NCBI GenBank assembly: GCA_002354805.1
Contig: DEMH01000001.1
Span: 30,161 to 94,160 of the forward strand
DNA: 64,000 nt
Origin: Gammaproteobacteria bacterium UBA2675
GTDB lineage: Bacteria > Pseudomonadota > Gammaproteobacteria > Pseudomonadales > Pseudohongiellaceae
Reading direction: 5' to 3'
Shown in pieces: positions 26,413 through 35,460 of this stretch. The notes beneath the pieces were generated by a model that saw only the letters and a program-made list of their open reading frames with translations, was not told where the DNA came from and searched no databases. A program made the translations under genes and the position numbers. Within the stretch, counting starts at the first letter, position 1; the number at the start of each line of letters is the position of its first letter.

Positions 26413-29400
26413 ATGAAACTGAAAGAACTGTACCGGTGTATAGCATGCGCCTCACTGGTGGCACCAACCCTGGTGTTCGCACAGCAGGGCTCCGAGCCGG
26501 CAATTGAAGAAGTCGTAGTTACCGGTTCCTTGATCCGTGGCACGCCCGTTGATGCCGCACTTCCCGTAGAAGTTTACTCTCAGGACGATCTGGCTCTGTC
26601 CGGCTCGCCTTCTGCACTGGACTTCGCCAAGAGCCTGAGTATCTCCGGTGCTACCACTGGTGAATCCTACTACTTCGGTGGTGCTGGCCTGACTGGTAGC
26701 GTCCAGTACAACCTGCGCGGTATCGGCTCCGACAAAACACTGTCACTCTTCAACGGCCGCCGCGTCACCCAGAACACCTCTGTTATTCCATCAATCGCCC
26801 TGCAGCGCACCGAAATCCTGAAGGACGGCGCGGCTGTAACTTACGGTGCGGACGCCACAGGTGGTGTTGTTAACTTTATCAGCCGCGACAGCTTTGAAGG
26901 CATTGAAATCCAGTCTTCCTACAAAGCGATCGACGGCTCTGATGGCGACTGGAATGTCGGCATCGTAGGTGGCTTCAGTGGCGACGTGACTGACGTTGTC
27001 TGGGCTGCTTCCTGGGATCACCGCTCTCTGCTGAATGCCGACGAGCGTCCTTTCACCGATCTGCCTTACGGCGTCAACCCGGCTCCCTGGTCAACACTGA
27101 CTAACCTGGCTGGCTGGCTGCCACGTGGCACCTTGCCGAGCTCGCAGGTTTATAACCCTGCCTCCTCCAATGGTGCAGGCGACTGGGGCAACCCGGTTGG
27201 CGGCGTGATTTCTGACTTCACCCAGGAGTCCTGTGAAGCCGTCGGCGGCGTATACGTCAACAGCTTTACCTGTGCCTACAACTACATTCCTTACTACAAC
27301 GTAGTATCAGAGAATGATATTTATCGCCTGTTTGGCCAAGTAACTACACAGGTTACTGACCAAATGGAGTTCTATGCACGCGCAGCCTACTCCATGGTGG
27401 ACACACCAGCTCAGTACGGCTCTCCCTCGCAGCCCGTAATTCGCGGACCTGCCATTCACGGCGGCGCGACCTACCAGCTGTACGTACCGAAGAACAACCC
27501 GTTTGTGCAGGATTTTGCAACTCGTACCGGTTACATCAATAACCCTGCGTGGGCGGTAACCCAGGGCTTTACGCCCATCACTTACCGTGCGTTTGCTCAC
27601 GGTGGTCTGGACACATTCGCGGAAGATGGCAAGTACTCCACACCCAGCAAAATCCGCAACAAGTTCACCCACCTGGTTGCCGGTTTTGAAGGTGAGTTCG
27701 ACAACGGCATCACTTACGACATCGCTACCACTTACAACCAGTCCAACCTGTACGCCGACAGCCCCGACATGATGCTGTACAACGTTCAGGAAGCATTGAA
27801 CGGTTTTGGCGGCCCAAACTGTAACGTACCCGACCTGAACCCGAACCGTTTCGGCACTCAGAACGATGCGCTGGCAGGATCTGCTGGCTGTAGCTGGTAC
27901 AATCCCTTCGCGTCCAACTTTGCCAGTCAGCCCGTGTATGGCCTGGCCAACCCAAGCTATGTACCGGGTGCAGAGAACCCGGACGAGCTGATCGAGTGGC
28001 TGTTCAACCCACGCGCTACTCGCGACGTAAACTGGAACCTGACCTTTGACGCCGTATTCAGCGGCGAGACACCACTGGAACTGCCAGGCGGTATCGTAGG
28101 CTGGGCGGCTGGTGCACAGTTCCGTACCACCGAGAACCAGGAAATCGTAACAGACCCGCTGTATAACGGCTCACGTCCGTGTCAGAACCCGGCCACAGAC
28201 GGCCAGGTACCTCGTGATCCTTCCGACCCGCTGTACAATGGCTGTACGCCCGACGAACCCGGTCCGTTCCAGTTCTTCTCAACCAACCCGGCTGACTTCA
28301 GCACTCAGGATCAGACTTCCGTATTCGGTGAATTGAGCCTGCCTGTGCTGGATAACGTGTTCCTGTCAGCAGCTGCGCGTTACGAAGAGTTCTCTGGCGG
28401 CCTGGATTCAACGGTTTACAAGGTCTCTGGCCAGTGGAACATCACTGACAACATGTCAGTTCGTGGTTCTTATGGTACCAACTACCAGGCACCAGGAGCC
28501 GATATCATTCCAGGTGAATTTGCCAGCGGCACTGCCAGCTACACCGTCGCCGGTGGTAACTGGCGTGGTGCACAGACCGTAACCCGCTCTGACATCGTTC
28601 CAGAAGAAGCCACTGTCTGGAGTTCAGGCTTCATCTGGCAATCTGAAGGCTTCACAGCTGGCAGCGACTTCCGTTTCATCATTGACTACTTCAATATTGA
28701 AACGGAAAACGAGCTGGGCCTGCTGGCTTCAGTTAACCAGATCGCGTCCTCAGTGTTCAGCATTTCGCCAAGCGGCTCAGGTGCTGTACCGACTAATGGT
28801 AGCGCGCTGGCTGACTGTTCACACCCGCTGGTTGGTCGTGTGACCTTCAACGGCCAGTGTGTGCAGGGCGTAACAACTGCCGCTGACTTCTCCGAAATCC
28901 GTACAGATTTTGGTAACGGTCCTGGCCAGCTGACAGCTGGTTTCGACATCCAGACCACCTACGGCTTCCCGGCGTTCTCAGGCGACGTTACACTGAGTGC
29001 GACTGCCACCAAAATCAACAAGTTCCAGTACACTGAAACAACTCTGGACGGCTTCTTGATTGAACCAGGTGCAGATCGACTGGGCTTCCTGAACTTCGCA
29101 ACTGTTGCAAACGCTGTTTCCGAATGGCGCGGCAACCTGACGGCGAACTATGCTCAGGGCGACCATAACTTCCGCCTGCAGGCTCTGTACATCAAAGGCG
29201 TGAAGGATGACCGTTACTTCAACGCTGACGGCAGCCGCGTTGGTGATGCTGCTCTGACACCGGCTGGTCGCCAGATTGGCAGCACTGCTGCATACGGCCC
29301 AAGCCTGTACGGTGTATACGGTGAAGACTGGATCTCTGTAGATTTCCACTACACCCTGGACCTGCTGGACTGGGATGCAACCCTGTCAGCTTCTGTTGAG

Positions 29401-29511
29401 AACATCGCGGACGAAATGCCGCCAGCGTCTCGCCAGGAACTGGGTTACGACCCACGTATCGGCAACCCGCTGGGCCGCACCTTCCAGGTTGGTGTGACCA
29501 AGCGCTTCTAA
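26413..29511 (+). CDS. TonB-dependent outer-membrane receptor (large)
   Basis: A 1032-residue receptor. The signal peptide is cleaved near VFAQQ. A TonB-box-like EEVVVTGSLIRG follows, then the plug domain (VEVYSQDDLALSG, YNLRGIGSDKTLSLFNGRR, LKDGAAVTYGADATGGVVNF) and a long 22-strand-type barrel ending RTFQVGVTKRF with the terminal Phe. It resembles the oar-less, carbohydrate- or peptide-type receptors common in marine gammaproteobacteria; the ligand is unknown. A GGGGGG site precedes the ATG. The gene stands alone, with a long regulated leader and a strong terminator behind it, so it is probably an abundant, separately controlled protein. Codon choice looks biased towards highly expressed genes. 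Confidence 0.93.
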   Translation: MKLKELYRCIACASLVAPTLVFAQQGSEPAIEEVVVTGSLIRGTPVDAALPVEVYSQDDLALSGSPSALDFAKSLSISGATTGESYYFGGAGLTGSVQYNLRGIGSDKTLSLFNGRRVTQNTSVIPSIALQRTEILKDGAAVTYGADATGGVVNFISRDSFEGIEIQSSYKAIDGSDGDWNVGIVGGFSGDVTDVVWAASWDHRSLLNADERPFTDLPYGVNPAPWSTLTNLAGWLPRGTLPSSQVYNPASSNGAGDWGNPVGGVISDFTQESCEAVGGVYVNSFTCAYNYIPYYNVVSENDIYRLFGQVTTQVTDQMEFYARAAYSMVDTPAQYGSPSQPVIRGPAIHGGATYQLYVPKNNPFVQDFATRTGYINNPAWAVTQGFTPITYRAFAHGGLDTFAEDGKYSTPSKIRNKFTHLVAGFEGEFDNGITYDIATTYNQSNLYADSPDMMLYNVQEALNGFGGPNCNVPDLNPNRFGTQNDALAGSAGCSWYNPFASNFASQPVYGLANPSYVPGAENPDELIEWLFNPRATRDVNWNLTFDAVFSGETPLELPGGIVGWAAGAQFRTTENQEIVTDPLYNGSRPCQNPATDGQVPRDPSDPLYNGCTPDEPGPFQFFSTNPADFSTQDQTSVFGELSLPVLDNVFLSAAARYEEFSGGLDSTVYKVSGQWNITDNMSVRGSYGTNYQAPGADIIPGEFASGTASYTVAGGNWRGAQTVTRSDIVPEEATVWSSGFIWQSEGFTAGSDFRFIIDYFNIETENELGLLASVNQIASSVFSISPSGSGAVPTNGSALADCSHPLVGRVTFNGQCVQGVTTAADFSEIRTDFGNGPGQLTAGFDIQTTYGFPAFSGDVTLSATATKINKFQYTETTLDGFLIEPGADRLGFLNFATVANAVSEWRGNLTANYAQGDHNFRLQALYIKGVKDDRYFNADGSRVGDAALTPAGRQIGSTAAYGPSLYGVYGEDWISVDFHYTLDLLDWDATLSASVENIADEMPPASRQELGYDPRIGNPLGRTFQVGVTKRF

Positions 29512-29550
29512 TGAGTACTGCCCTCACGGGCAGTCTTGTTGGATAAAAAA

Positions 29551-29581
29551 AAGCCCCGCTCGTGAGAGTGGGGCTTTTTTG
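29551..29581 (+). terminator. Rho-independent terminator after the TonB receptor
   Basis: A nine-base-pair stem pairs GCCCCGCTC with GAGTGGGGC (one G-T pair) around a GTGA loop. It is followed by seven Ts and preceded by eight As, so it could also work on the other strand. It lies 40 bp after the receptor stop. Confidence 0.92.
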
Positions 29582-29680
29582 TTATTGAAGTCAGCGTTCT
29601 CCTGCTTTTTCGACTACTATTGGATTAGACGATTTAAAAACTCGGACTTGATTCGGCGCAACACAGCAAGGAGACGCAAC

Positions 29681-30046
29681 ATGACACTACCCCGTCATTT
29701 ACTAAGCAGCCTGCTGCTGTTGGCAGCTCTATCGCTGACCGCATTGAGTCATGCCCAGGCGCCCGCCGATACTGCGCCCGCCACGGACAATCCGCCCCAA
29801 CGCCCGGTGTTTGTATCGCGAGACCCTGATGAGCTCAGGGAACGTGCCGTAAACTTTCTTATGTCTGCCTCAGCGGGGGAGTCAGGCACTTCAAGAGGCA
29901 GTTCGGTGCCAACTCGCGGAGGTACTTTGTTCGTCCAGCAGCTGGCTTATGACCTTGCCGGCATGACCAGCAGCGAAATTGCTAGTCTGGCTTATGAAGT
30001 CTCTGATATCCGCGAGTTTTTCCAAGCGCAGCAGGCGGCCGACTAA
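29681..30046 (+). CDS. Small exported protein of unknown function
   Basis: A 121-residue protein starting at an ATG with an AAGGAG site seven bases before it. A signal peptide (hydrophobic residues 7-20, cleavage near SHAQA) is followed by a Pro/Ala-rich stretch and a mature part with DPDELRERAVNFLMSA and a helical C-terminus (AGMTSSEIASLAYEVSDIREFFQAQ). No family is recognised. It is transcribed alone between the TonB receptor terminator and the convergent Bax-like gene. Export to the periplasm is a fair inference; function is not. Confidence 0.68.
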   Translation: MTLPRHLLSSLLLLAALSLTALSHAQAPADTAPATDNPPQRPVFVSRDPDELRERAVNFLMSASAGESGTSRGSSVPTRGGTLFVQQLAYDLAGMTSSEIASLAYEVSDIREFFQAQQAAD

Positions 30047-30079
30047 GTAGTACCCCAAGCTGTCAGCCAACAGGCTGCC

Positions 30080-30940
30080 TCAGTTCTCGGTAGCAGTAGC
30101 CGGCTCCAGCGTCTCATCCAGCTCATCCAGTTCATTAAAGCGGATCATCTCGCTCAGCTCATCAATATAGGCCTCACCGCGCTCCGAGTAACGATCCAGA
30201 TCGCCAACCAGTTCCAGGCCGCTGACCAGCCGGTCGTTCTCGCGCAATGCTTCACGGCGTCGACGCAGCTCCAGGTAGGCCTCGTGACTGTTGAGGTTGT
30301 GGATGTAACGCTGCACCGAATGCAGTGGCGAATCAAAGGCAGCCACCTCATGCTGGGCACCGGCTGGCCTGTCTTCCGGCACCAGACCGCAGCCAGCCAC
30401 AAAACACCAGTGTCCAAAATAGTTGTTTCCTTCAACAGCAAAGCGGGAACCACCCCAGGCGCTTTCGTTGGCTGCCTGGGCCAGGGCCAGTGACGGGGGC
30501 ACGATGTCCACTCTGCGAATCAGCACTTCCCAGTCTTCGTCGGAGGCCAGGTCAAACTCGGTTATTTCGTATTCCTCAGCGAGTTGCTGCAGCCACATTC
30601 GCTGCCAGAACATCAATGAACCTCGTCGCTCACTGAGCGCCAGCAGACGCTCTCGTTGTTCCAGAATCTGTTGATTACGAAGCGTGACCAGCGGCAAAAA
30701 GTACTCAAAGAACATCTGCTTGCGCTGTTCGGTATCGGTGTACATGGAAAAATCGGGCGGCGCCGGAATGGCCGCCGAGGGCAGTGTGCGCCAGCCGGTG
30801 ACAATCAGGACGACGGCCGCGACTGTCAGCACCAGTGCATTAACACGACGCTCGTTACTCGGCACAACGACGCCTGAGCTCTGCTGAGGTTCTGCGCTTG
30901 CTTTATGCCCGTGTTCGTTCTGGTCGCTCATATGATCCAC
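30080..30940 (-). CDS. Bax-like peptidoglycan hydrolase (glucosaminidase domain)
   Basis: A 286-residue protein with a hydrophobic anchor at about residues 34-52. It has a C-terminal glucosaminidase/Bax domain: ALAQAANESAWGGSRFAVEGNNYFGHWCF, with the catalytic-type glutamate in ANESAWG, then AAFDSPLHSVQRYIHNLNSHEAYLELR. It closely follows the E. coli Bax layout, including the two cysteines in WCFVAGCGL. It should cleave the glycan strand of peptidoglycan at the inner-membrane face. The C-terminal tail is acidic. An ATG at 30931 is an alternative start. It is divergent from the arsR operon. Confidence 0.88.
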   Translation of the reverse strand: MDHMSDQNEHGHKASAEPQQSSGVVVPSNERRVNALVLTVAAVVLIVTGWRTLPSAAIPAPPDFSMYTDTEQRKQMFFEYFLPLVTLRNQQILEQRERLLALSERRGSLMFWQRMWLQQLAEEYEITEFDLASDEDWEVLIRRVDIVPPSLALAQAANESAWGGSRFAVEGNNYFGHWCFVAGCGLVPEDRPAGAQHEVAAFDSPLHSVQRYIHNLNSHEAYLELRRRREALRENDRLVSGLELVGDLDRYSERGEAYIDELSEMIRFNELDELDETLEPATATEN

Positions 30941-31046
30941 AATAGTCCGATTGCTCCCTACTACTGAACATACGCATCAGCATACCCGGTCGGATCGTTA
31001 CAAGTCCATGCCACTGCAACGCTTGCTGTCAATCCGGTCACAGCGT

Positions 31047-31066
31047 ATATTCGTTTTAACGAATAT
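31047..31066 (+). promoter_or_regulatory. ArsR-type operator palindrome
   Basis: A perfect inverted repeat of nine-base arms, ATATTCGTT and AACGAATAT, around a TT centre, ending 14 bases before the arsR start. A third half site, AACGAAT, lies at 31074-31080. Position and symmetry fit autoregulation by ArsR: bound without As(III), released with it. Confidence 0.75.
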
Positions 31067-31080
31067 TCAGAGAAACGAAT

Positions 31081-31479
31081 GTGGCCGCACAATATTCCGC
31101 ACCCTCGGCACTCGACTTTTTCAAGGCCGTCGCCGATGAAACACGACTGCTGAGCCTGCTGATGATCGAGCAGGCCGGTGAACTGTGCGTCTGTGAGCTG
31201 ATGGCAGCACTGGAGCTACCGCAACCCAAAATTTCGAGACACCTGGCGCAGCTACGCAAAACCGGTCTCGTCAGCGATCGGCGAGACGGGCAGTGGGTGT
31301 ACTACCGTCTTCATCCGGCCCTGGCTGACTGGATGAAAGCCACACTGTCAAACGCCAGACATCATGCCCGCGGCACTATCGCCAGACCCATACAACGCCT
31401 GCAGGCAATGGATCGGCGCACAGCCTCTCTATCCTGCGCCTCCACCCGCCCGCTACCGACCACAGGAAGCAACTCATGA
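31081..31479 (+). CDS. arsR: ArsR-family arsenic-responsive repressor
   Basis: A 132-residue winged-helix regulator. The As(III)-binding pair is C36 and C38 in ELCVCEL, at the start of the recognition region that continues LPQPKISRHLAQLRKTGLVSDRRDGQWVYYRL. This is the ArsR/SmtB signature. The start is a GTG; an ATG two bases earlier is in another frame. It should repress its own operon through the palindrome just upstream and be released by arsenite. Its stop overlaps the start of the GAPDH gene (ATGA). The last 30 residues, rich in Ser/Thr/Ala, extend beyond the usual fold. Confidence 0.93.
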   Translation: MAAQYSAPSALDFFKAVADETRLLSLLMIEQAGELCVCELMAALELPQPKISRHLAQLRKTGLVSDRRDGQWVYYRLHPALADWMKATLSNARHHARGTIARPIQRLQAMDRRTASLSCASTRPLPTTGSNS

Positions 31480-32492
31480 GTATCAAGATTGGTATCAACG
31501 GCTTTGGACGCATCGGCCGTCTCGCCACCCGAGTATTACTTGAACATCCTCAGGCGAGCATCGTGCAAATAAATGACCCGGGCGGTGATACCGTAACCCT
31601 GGCGCACCTGCTGCAATTTGACTCGGTGCACGGTCGCTATACACATGACTGCCAGGCAAATGGCGACACAATTCTTGTCAAGGATCAGCGCATCAAGGTC
31701 AGCCATAACACCGCCATTGCAGACACCGACTGGTCGGGCTGTGATCTGGTAATTGAAGCCTCGGGCCGGATGAAAACCAGATCCGTTTTGCAGGCCTACC
31801 TGGATCAGGGTGTAAAGCGGGTGGTGGTCTCGGCCCCTGTCAAAGAGGACGGTGTGCTGAACATCGTAATGGGGGTCAATGACGATCTGTACGATCCCGC
31901 CCGGCACCCCATTGTCACGGCAGCGTCCTGCACCACCAACTGCCTGGCACCGGTGGTCAAAGTGATTCATGAAAGCCTGGGTATCAAACATGGTTCAATG
32001 ACCACCATTCACAGCATCACCAACACCCAGACCATTCTGGATGCGCCACACAAGGATTTGCGACGGGCGCGCGCCTGCGGCGAAAGCCTGATCCCGACGA
32101 CAACAGGATCGGCGACAGCGATCACTCACATTTTTCCCGAGCTAAAAGGCAGGCTGAACGGCCATGCGATTCGGGTGCCGCTGGCCAATGCCTCGCTGAC
32201 CGACTGTGTGTTTGAAGTTGACAAACCGACCACCGCAGAAGCGGTCAATGCCCTCCTTAAACAGGCGGCAGAAACGGATCTGCAAGGAATTCTGGGATAC
32301 GAGGAACGTCCCCTCGTTTCCATCGATTACCGTACCGATCCACGCTCAAGCATCATCGATGCACTCAGCACGATGGTCGTGAATGACACCCAGGTCAAAA
32401 TCTACGCCTGGTATGACAACGAGTGGGGTTATGCCAATCGCACAGCGGAACTGGCGCTAAAGATCGGAACGCTGGACCAACAGAACGGATAA
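31476..32492 (+). CDS. gapdh: ArsJ-associated glyceraldehyde-3-phosphate dehydrogenase
   Basis: A 338-residue GAPDH. The NAD site GINGFGRIGRLATR and the catalytic A-S-C152-T-T-N-C motif are intact. In the known arsR-gapdh-arsJ system this paralogue uses arsenate instead of phosphate, making 1-arseno-3-phosphoglycerate, which ArsJ then expels. The position between arsR and arsJ makes that role far more likely than glycolysis. It overlaps arsR by four bases and lies 12 bp before arsJ. Confidence 0.94.
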   Translation: MSIKIGINGFGRIGRLATRVLLEHPQASIVQINDPGGDTVTLAHLLQFDSVHGRYTHDCQANGDTILVKDQRIKVSHNTAIADTDWSGCDLVIEASGRMKTRSVLQAYLDQGVKRVVVSAPVKEDGVLNIVMGVNDDLYDPARHPIVTAASCTTNCLAPVVKVIHESLGIKHGSMTTIHSITNTQTILDAPHKDLRRARACGESLIPTTTGSATAITHIFPELKGRLNGHAIRVPLANASLTDCVFEVDKPTTAEAVNALLKQAAETDLQGILGYEERPLVSIDYRTDPRSSIIDALSTMVVNDTQVKIYAWYDNEWGYANRTAELALKIGTLDQQNG

Positions 32493-32504
32493 CTTCCCAC
32501 GGCG

Positions 32505-33704
32505 ATGCTCAAATCTCTTTCACCCGACGTTCGCCAGTATCTGATTGTCACCGGCAACTACTGGGCGTTTACACTGACCGACGGCGCACTGCGCATGCTG
32601 GTGGTGCTGCACTTTTATCAGCTGGGTTACTCGCCGCTGGAAATCGCTCTGCTGTTTCTGTTCTACGAGATTTTTGGTGTAGTCACCAATCTGGTGGGTG
32701 GCTGGCTGGGCGCCCGCGCGGGCCTGAATCGCACCATGAATATCGGGCTGTTCCTGCAGATTGTGGCATTGGGCATGTTGCTGGTGCCAGCCAGCATGCT
32801 GACGGTTGCCTGGGTCATGACCGCCCAGGCGCTATCTGGTATCGCCAAGGACCTTAACAAAATGAGCGCCAAAAGCGCTATCAAGCTGCTGGTACCTGCC
32901 GAGGCTCACGGCACCCTGTTCCACTGGGTCGCTTTGCTGACGGGCTCCAAAAACGCCCTGAAAGGTGCCGGCTTTTTCCTTGGTGGCGTGCTGTTGGCCT
33001 GGCTGGGCTTCCAGGGCGCTGTTGGAGCAATGGCCGGCGCACTGCTATTGATCTGGTGCCTAAGCCTGATGTTATTAAGGGATGATCTTGGCCGCAGCAG
33101 TGCCAAACCGCGTTTTCGTGATGTTTTTTCAAAAAGCCGGGCCGTCAATGTCCTGTCGGCAGCCAGGTTGTGTCTGTTCGCGGCGCGCGATGTCTGGTTT
33201 GTCGTTGCCCTGCCGGTTTATCTGTCGCAGGCACTGGACTGGTCTTCAAGTCAGACCGGCGGCTTTATGGCGTCGTGGATTATCGCCTATGGCCTGGTTC
33301 AGGGACTGACACCCCGCTTCATCCATCAAGATCAGAGTCGCCCTGTTTCCGGCCGCGCTGCCGTGGGTTGGGCAGTCGCGCTCACGCTGATACCCGCGTT
33401 GATTGCATTCGGGCTGACACAGGACTGGCCCGATGGCCCGGTATTGATTGGTGGCCTGCTGATATTCGGTGTGTTGTTTGCGGTCAACTCCTCACTGCAC
33501 AGCTATCTGATCGTCAGCTACGCAGACCGGGAGAATGTCTCAATGGACGTGGGCTTCTACTACATGTCCAATGCCATGGGCAGGTTATTGGGCACTGTGC
33601 TGTCTGGCTGGGTATTTCAGGCCTATGGTCTGGGTGCCTGCCTGCTAATTTCCAGCGTCCTGTTATTGCTCGCCAGCCTGATATCGGTCGCGCTGCCGCG
33701 ATAA
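32505..33704 (+). CDS. arsJ: Organoarsenical (1-arseno-3-phosphoglycerate) efflux permease ArsJ
   Basis: A 399-residue major-facilitator protein with about 12 membrane helices. The N-terminal YLIVTGNYWAFTLTDGALRMLVVLHFY and the loop GIAKDLNKMSAKSAIKLL match ArsJ proteins. ArsJ exports 1-arseno-3-phosphoglycerate, which breaks down outside the cell to arsenate, so that with the adjacent GAPDH it gives arsenate resistance without reduction. No arsC or arsB is present in this cluster. It is the last gene of the operon. Confidence 0.95.
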   Translation: MLKSLSPDVRQYLIVTGNYWAFTLTDGALRMLVVLHFYQLGYSPLEIALLFLFYEIFGVVTNLVGGWLGARAGLNRTMNIGLFLQIVALGMLLVPASMLTVAWVMTAQALSGIAKDLNKMSAKSAIKLLVPAEAHGTLFHWVALLTGSKNALKGAGFFLGGVLLAWLGFQGAVGAMAGALLLIWCLSLMLLRDDLGRSSAKPRFRDVFSKSRAVNVLSAARLCLFAARDVWFVVALPVYLSQALDWSSSQTGGFMASWIIAYGLVQGLTPRFIHQDQSRPVSGRAAVGWAVALTLIPALIAFGLTQDWPDGPVLIGGLLIFGVLFAVNSSLHSYLIVSYADRENVSMDVGFYYMSNAMGRLLGTVLSGWVFQAYGLGACLLISSVLLLLASLISVALPR

Positions 33705-33966
33705 TTGCTCTATAATGCGCGCCCTTCGCCCAACCCATTAGTCAAAGCAGCTTCTCTTCATGTTTGGAACGCCACCATAAGTCACCAGCTACACCTGGTA
33801 GCCCACTGATCACAATGTCGCTGCATCACACCCAGATGTGACCGCGCGGCCTGCCTGTTGTCGCGCATACAACAGTCCAACAGGCGTGACACACTATCAC
33901 CATTTACACACCCCATCATCTCTAAGCTCACGCTGGGCCGGGGTAAATTTTTGCAACGGAATAACT

Positions 33967-35460
33967 ATGCTTCTATATTCAACCCGCAAGGACTGGTTTG
34001 GAAACGTCCGTGGCGACCTGCTCGCTGGTATTGTTGTCGCTTTGGCACTGATTCCCGAGGCGATTGCCTTCTCCATCATCGCCGGTGTCGACCCGCGAGT
34101 GGGCCTGTATGCCTCGTTCGCTATCGCAGTAATAACAGCCATCGTCGGCGGACGGCCTGGCATGATATCCGCTGCCACCGGTGCCATGGCACTGCTGATG
34201 GTGACGCTGGTCAAGGAACACGGCCTGCAGTATCTGCTGGTCGCGACGCTGCTGACCGGGGTGATACAGATCGTCGCCGGTTATCTTAAGCTGGGCAACC
34301 TGATGAGCTTCGTGTCTAGATCAGTGGTCACCGGCTTCGTCAATGCCCTGGCAATTCTGATCTTTATGGCGCAGTTGCCAGAACTGACCAATGTTACCTG
34401 GCATGTGTATGCCATGACCGCTGCCGGTCTGGGCATCATTTATCTGTTCCCTTATCTGCCGGTGGTTGGCCGCACCATACCCTCACCACTGGTATGCATA
34501 CTTTTGCTGACAGCCATTGCAGTCTTTTACGGCATTGACGTGCGCACTGTGGGTGACATGGGTGAGCTGCCTGCCACCCTGCCAGTTTTCCTGCTGCCGG
34601 ATGTACCCTGGACGCTGGATACCCTGATGATCGTTTTGCCCTACTCTGTTTCACTGGCAGTGGTTGGCCTGCTGGAATCGCTGATGACAGCCACCATTGT
34701 CGACGATCTGACCGACACACCCAGCGACAAGAACCGCGAGTGTAAAGGCCAGGGCATCGCAAATATTGGCGCTGGACTTCTGGGCGGTATGGCTGGCTGT
34801 GCGATGATCGGCCAGTCGGTGATCAATGTGAAATCCGGCGGGCGCGGACGACTTTCGACGCTGTGCGCCGGTGTGTTTCTGCTGATCATGGTGGTGTTTC
34901 TGGGTCCCTGGCTGTCGATGATCCCCATGGCCGCTTTGGTGGCGGTGATGATCATGGTCTCAATCGGCACATTCAGCTGGAGTTCCATTATCAACATCAA
35001 ACACCACCCCAAATCGACCACGCTGGTAATGCTGGTAACCGTGGTTGTGGTGGTTGCCACCCATAACCTGGCCTATGGCGTGCTGGCCGGCGTGCTGCTC
35101 GCATCACTGTTTTTCGCCAACAAGGTCAGCCACTTCATGTATGTGGTATCGGAGCTTGATGCGGAAACGCAGACTCGCCATTACACGGTAGTCGGCCAGG
35201 TGTTTTTCAACTCGGCTGATCGTTTTGCCAGCAACTTCAATTTTAAGGAAGTTCTGAATAAAGTAGTGATAGACTTGAGTCGTGCACACTTTTGGGACAT
35301 CTCGGCCGTCGCCGCGCTGGACAAAGTAGTCATCAAGTTCCGCCGCGAAGGCGCCGATGTGCAGGTAATTGGTCTGAATGAGGCCAGCGCCACCATAGTC
35401 GATCGCTTCGGCGTACACGACAAACCCGAAGAAATAGAAAAAGTACTGGGGGGACACTAA
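33967..35460 (+). CDS. SulP-family anion transporter with STAS domain
   Basis: A 497-residue SulP protein: N-terminal membrane domain (GDLLAGIVVALALIPEAIAFSIIAGVDPRVGLYA), about 10-14 helices, and a C-terminal STAS domain at about residues 395-497 with LSRAHFWDISAVAALDKVVIKFR. Family members carry sulfate, bicarbonate, or dicarboxylates, often with sodium. The frame is open 43 codons farther upstream, but the homologous start is the ATG at 33967. Its stop overlaps the start of a universal-stress gene (TAATG). SulP plus UspA pairs are common and suggest nucleotide-dependent control of transport. Confidence 0.92.
   Translation: MLLYSTRKDWFGNVRGDLLAGIVVALALIPEAIAFSIIAGVDPRVGLYASFAIAVITAIVGGRPGMISAATGAMALLMVTLVKEHGLQYLLVATLLTGVIQIVAGYLKLGNLMSFVSRSVVTGFVNALAILIFMAQLPELTNVTWHVYAMTAAGLGIIYLFPYLPVVGRTIPSPLVCILLLTAIAVFYGIDVRTVGDMGELPATLPVFLLPDVPWTLDTLMIVLPYSVSLAVVGLLESLMTATIVDDLTDTPSDKNRECKGQGIANIGAGLLGGMAGCAMIGQSVINVKSGGRGRLSTLCAGVFLLIMVVFLGPWLSMIPMAALVAVMIMVSIGTFSWSSIINIKHHPKSTTLVMLVTVVVVVATHNLAYGVLAGVLLASLFFANKVSHFMYVVSELDAETQTRHYTVVGQVFFNSADRFASNFNFKEVLNKVVIDLSRAHFWDISAVAALDKVVIKFRREGADVQVIGLNEASATIVDRFGVHDKPEEIEKVLGGH

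Noticed and set aside
31476..32492. Glycolytic GAPDH
   Set aside because: The location between arsR and arsJ, with overlap and tight spacing, fits the arsenate-specific paralogue.
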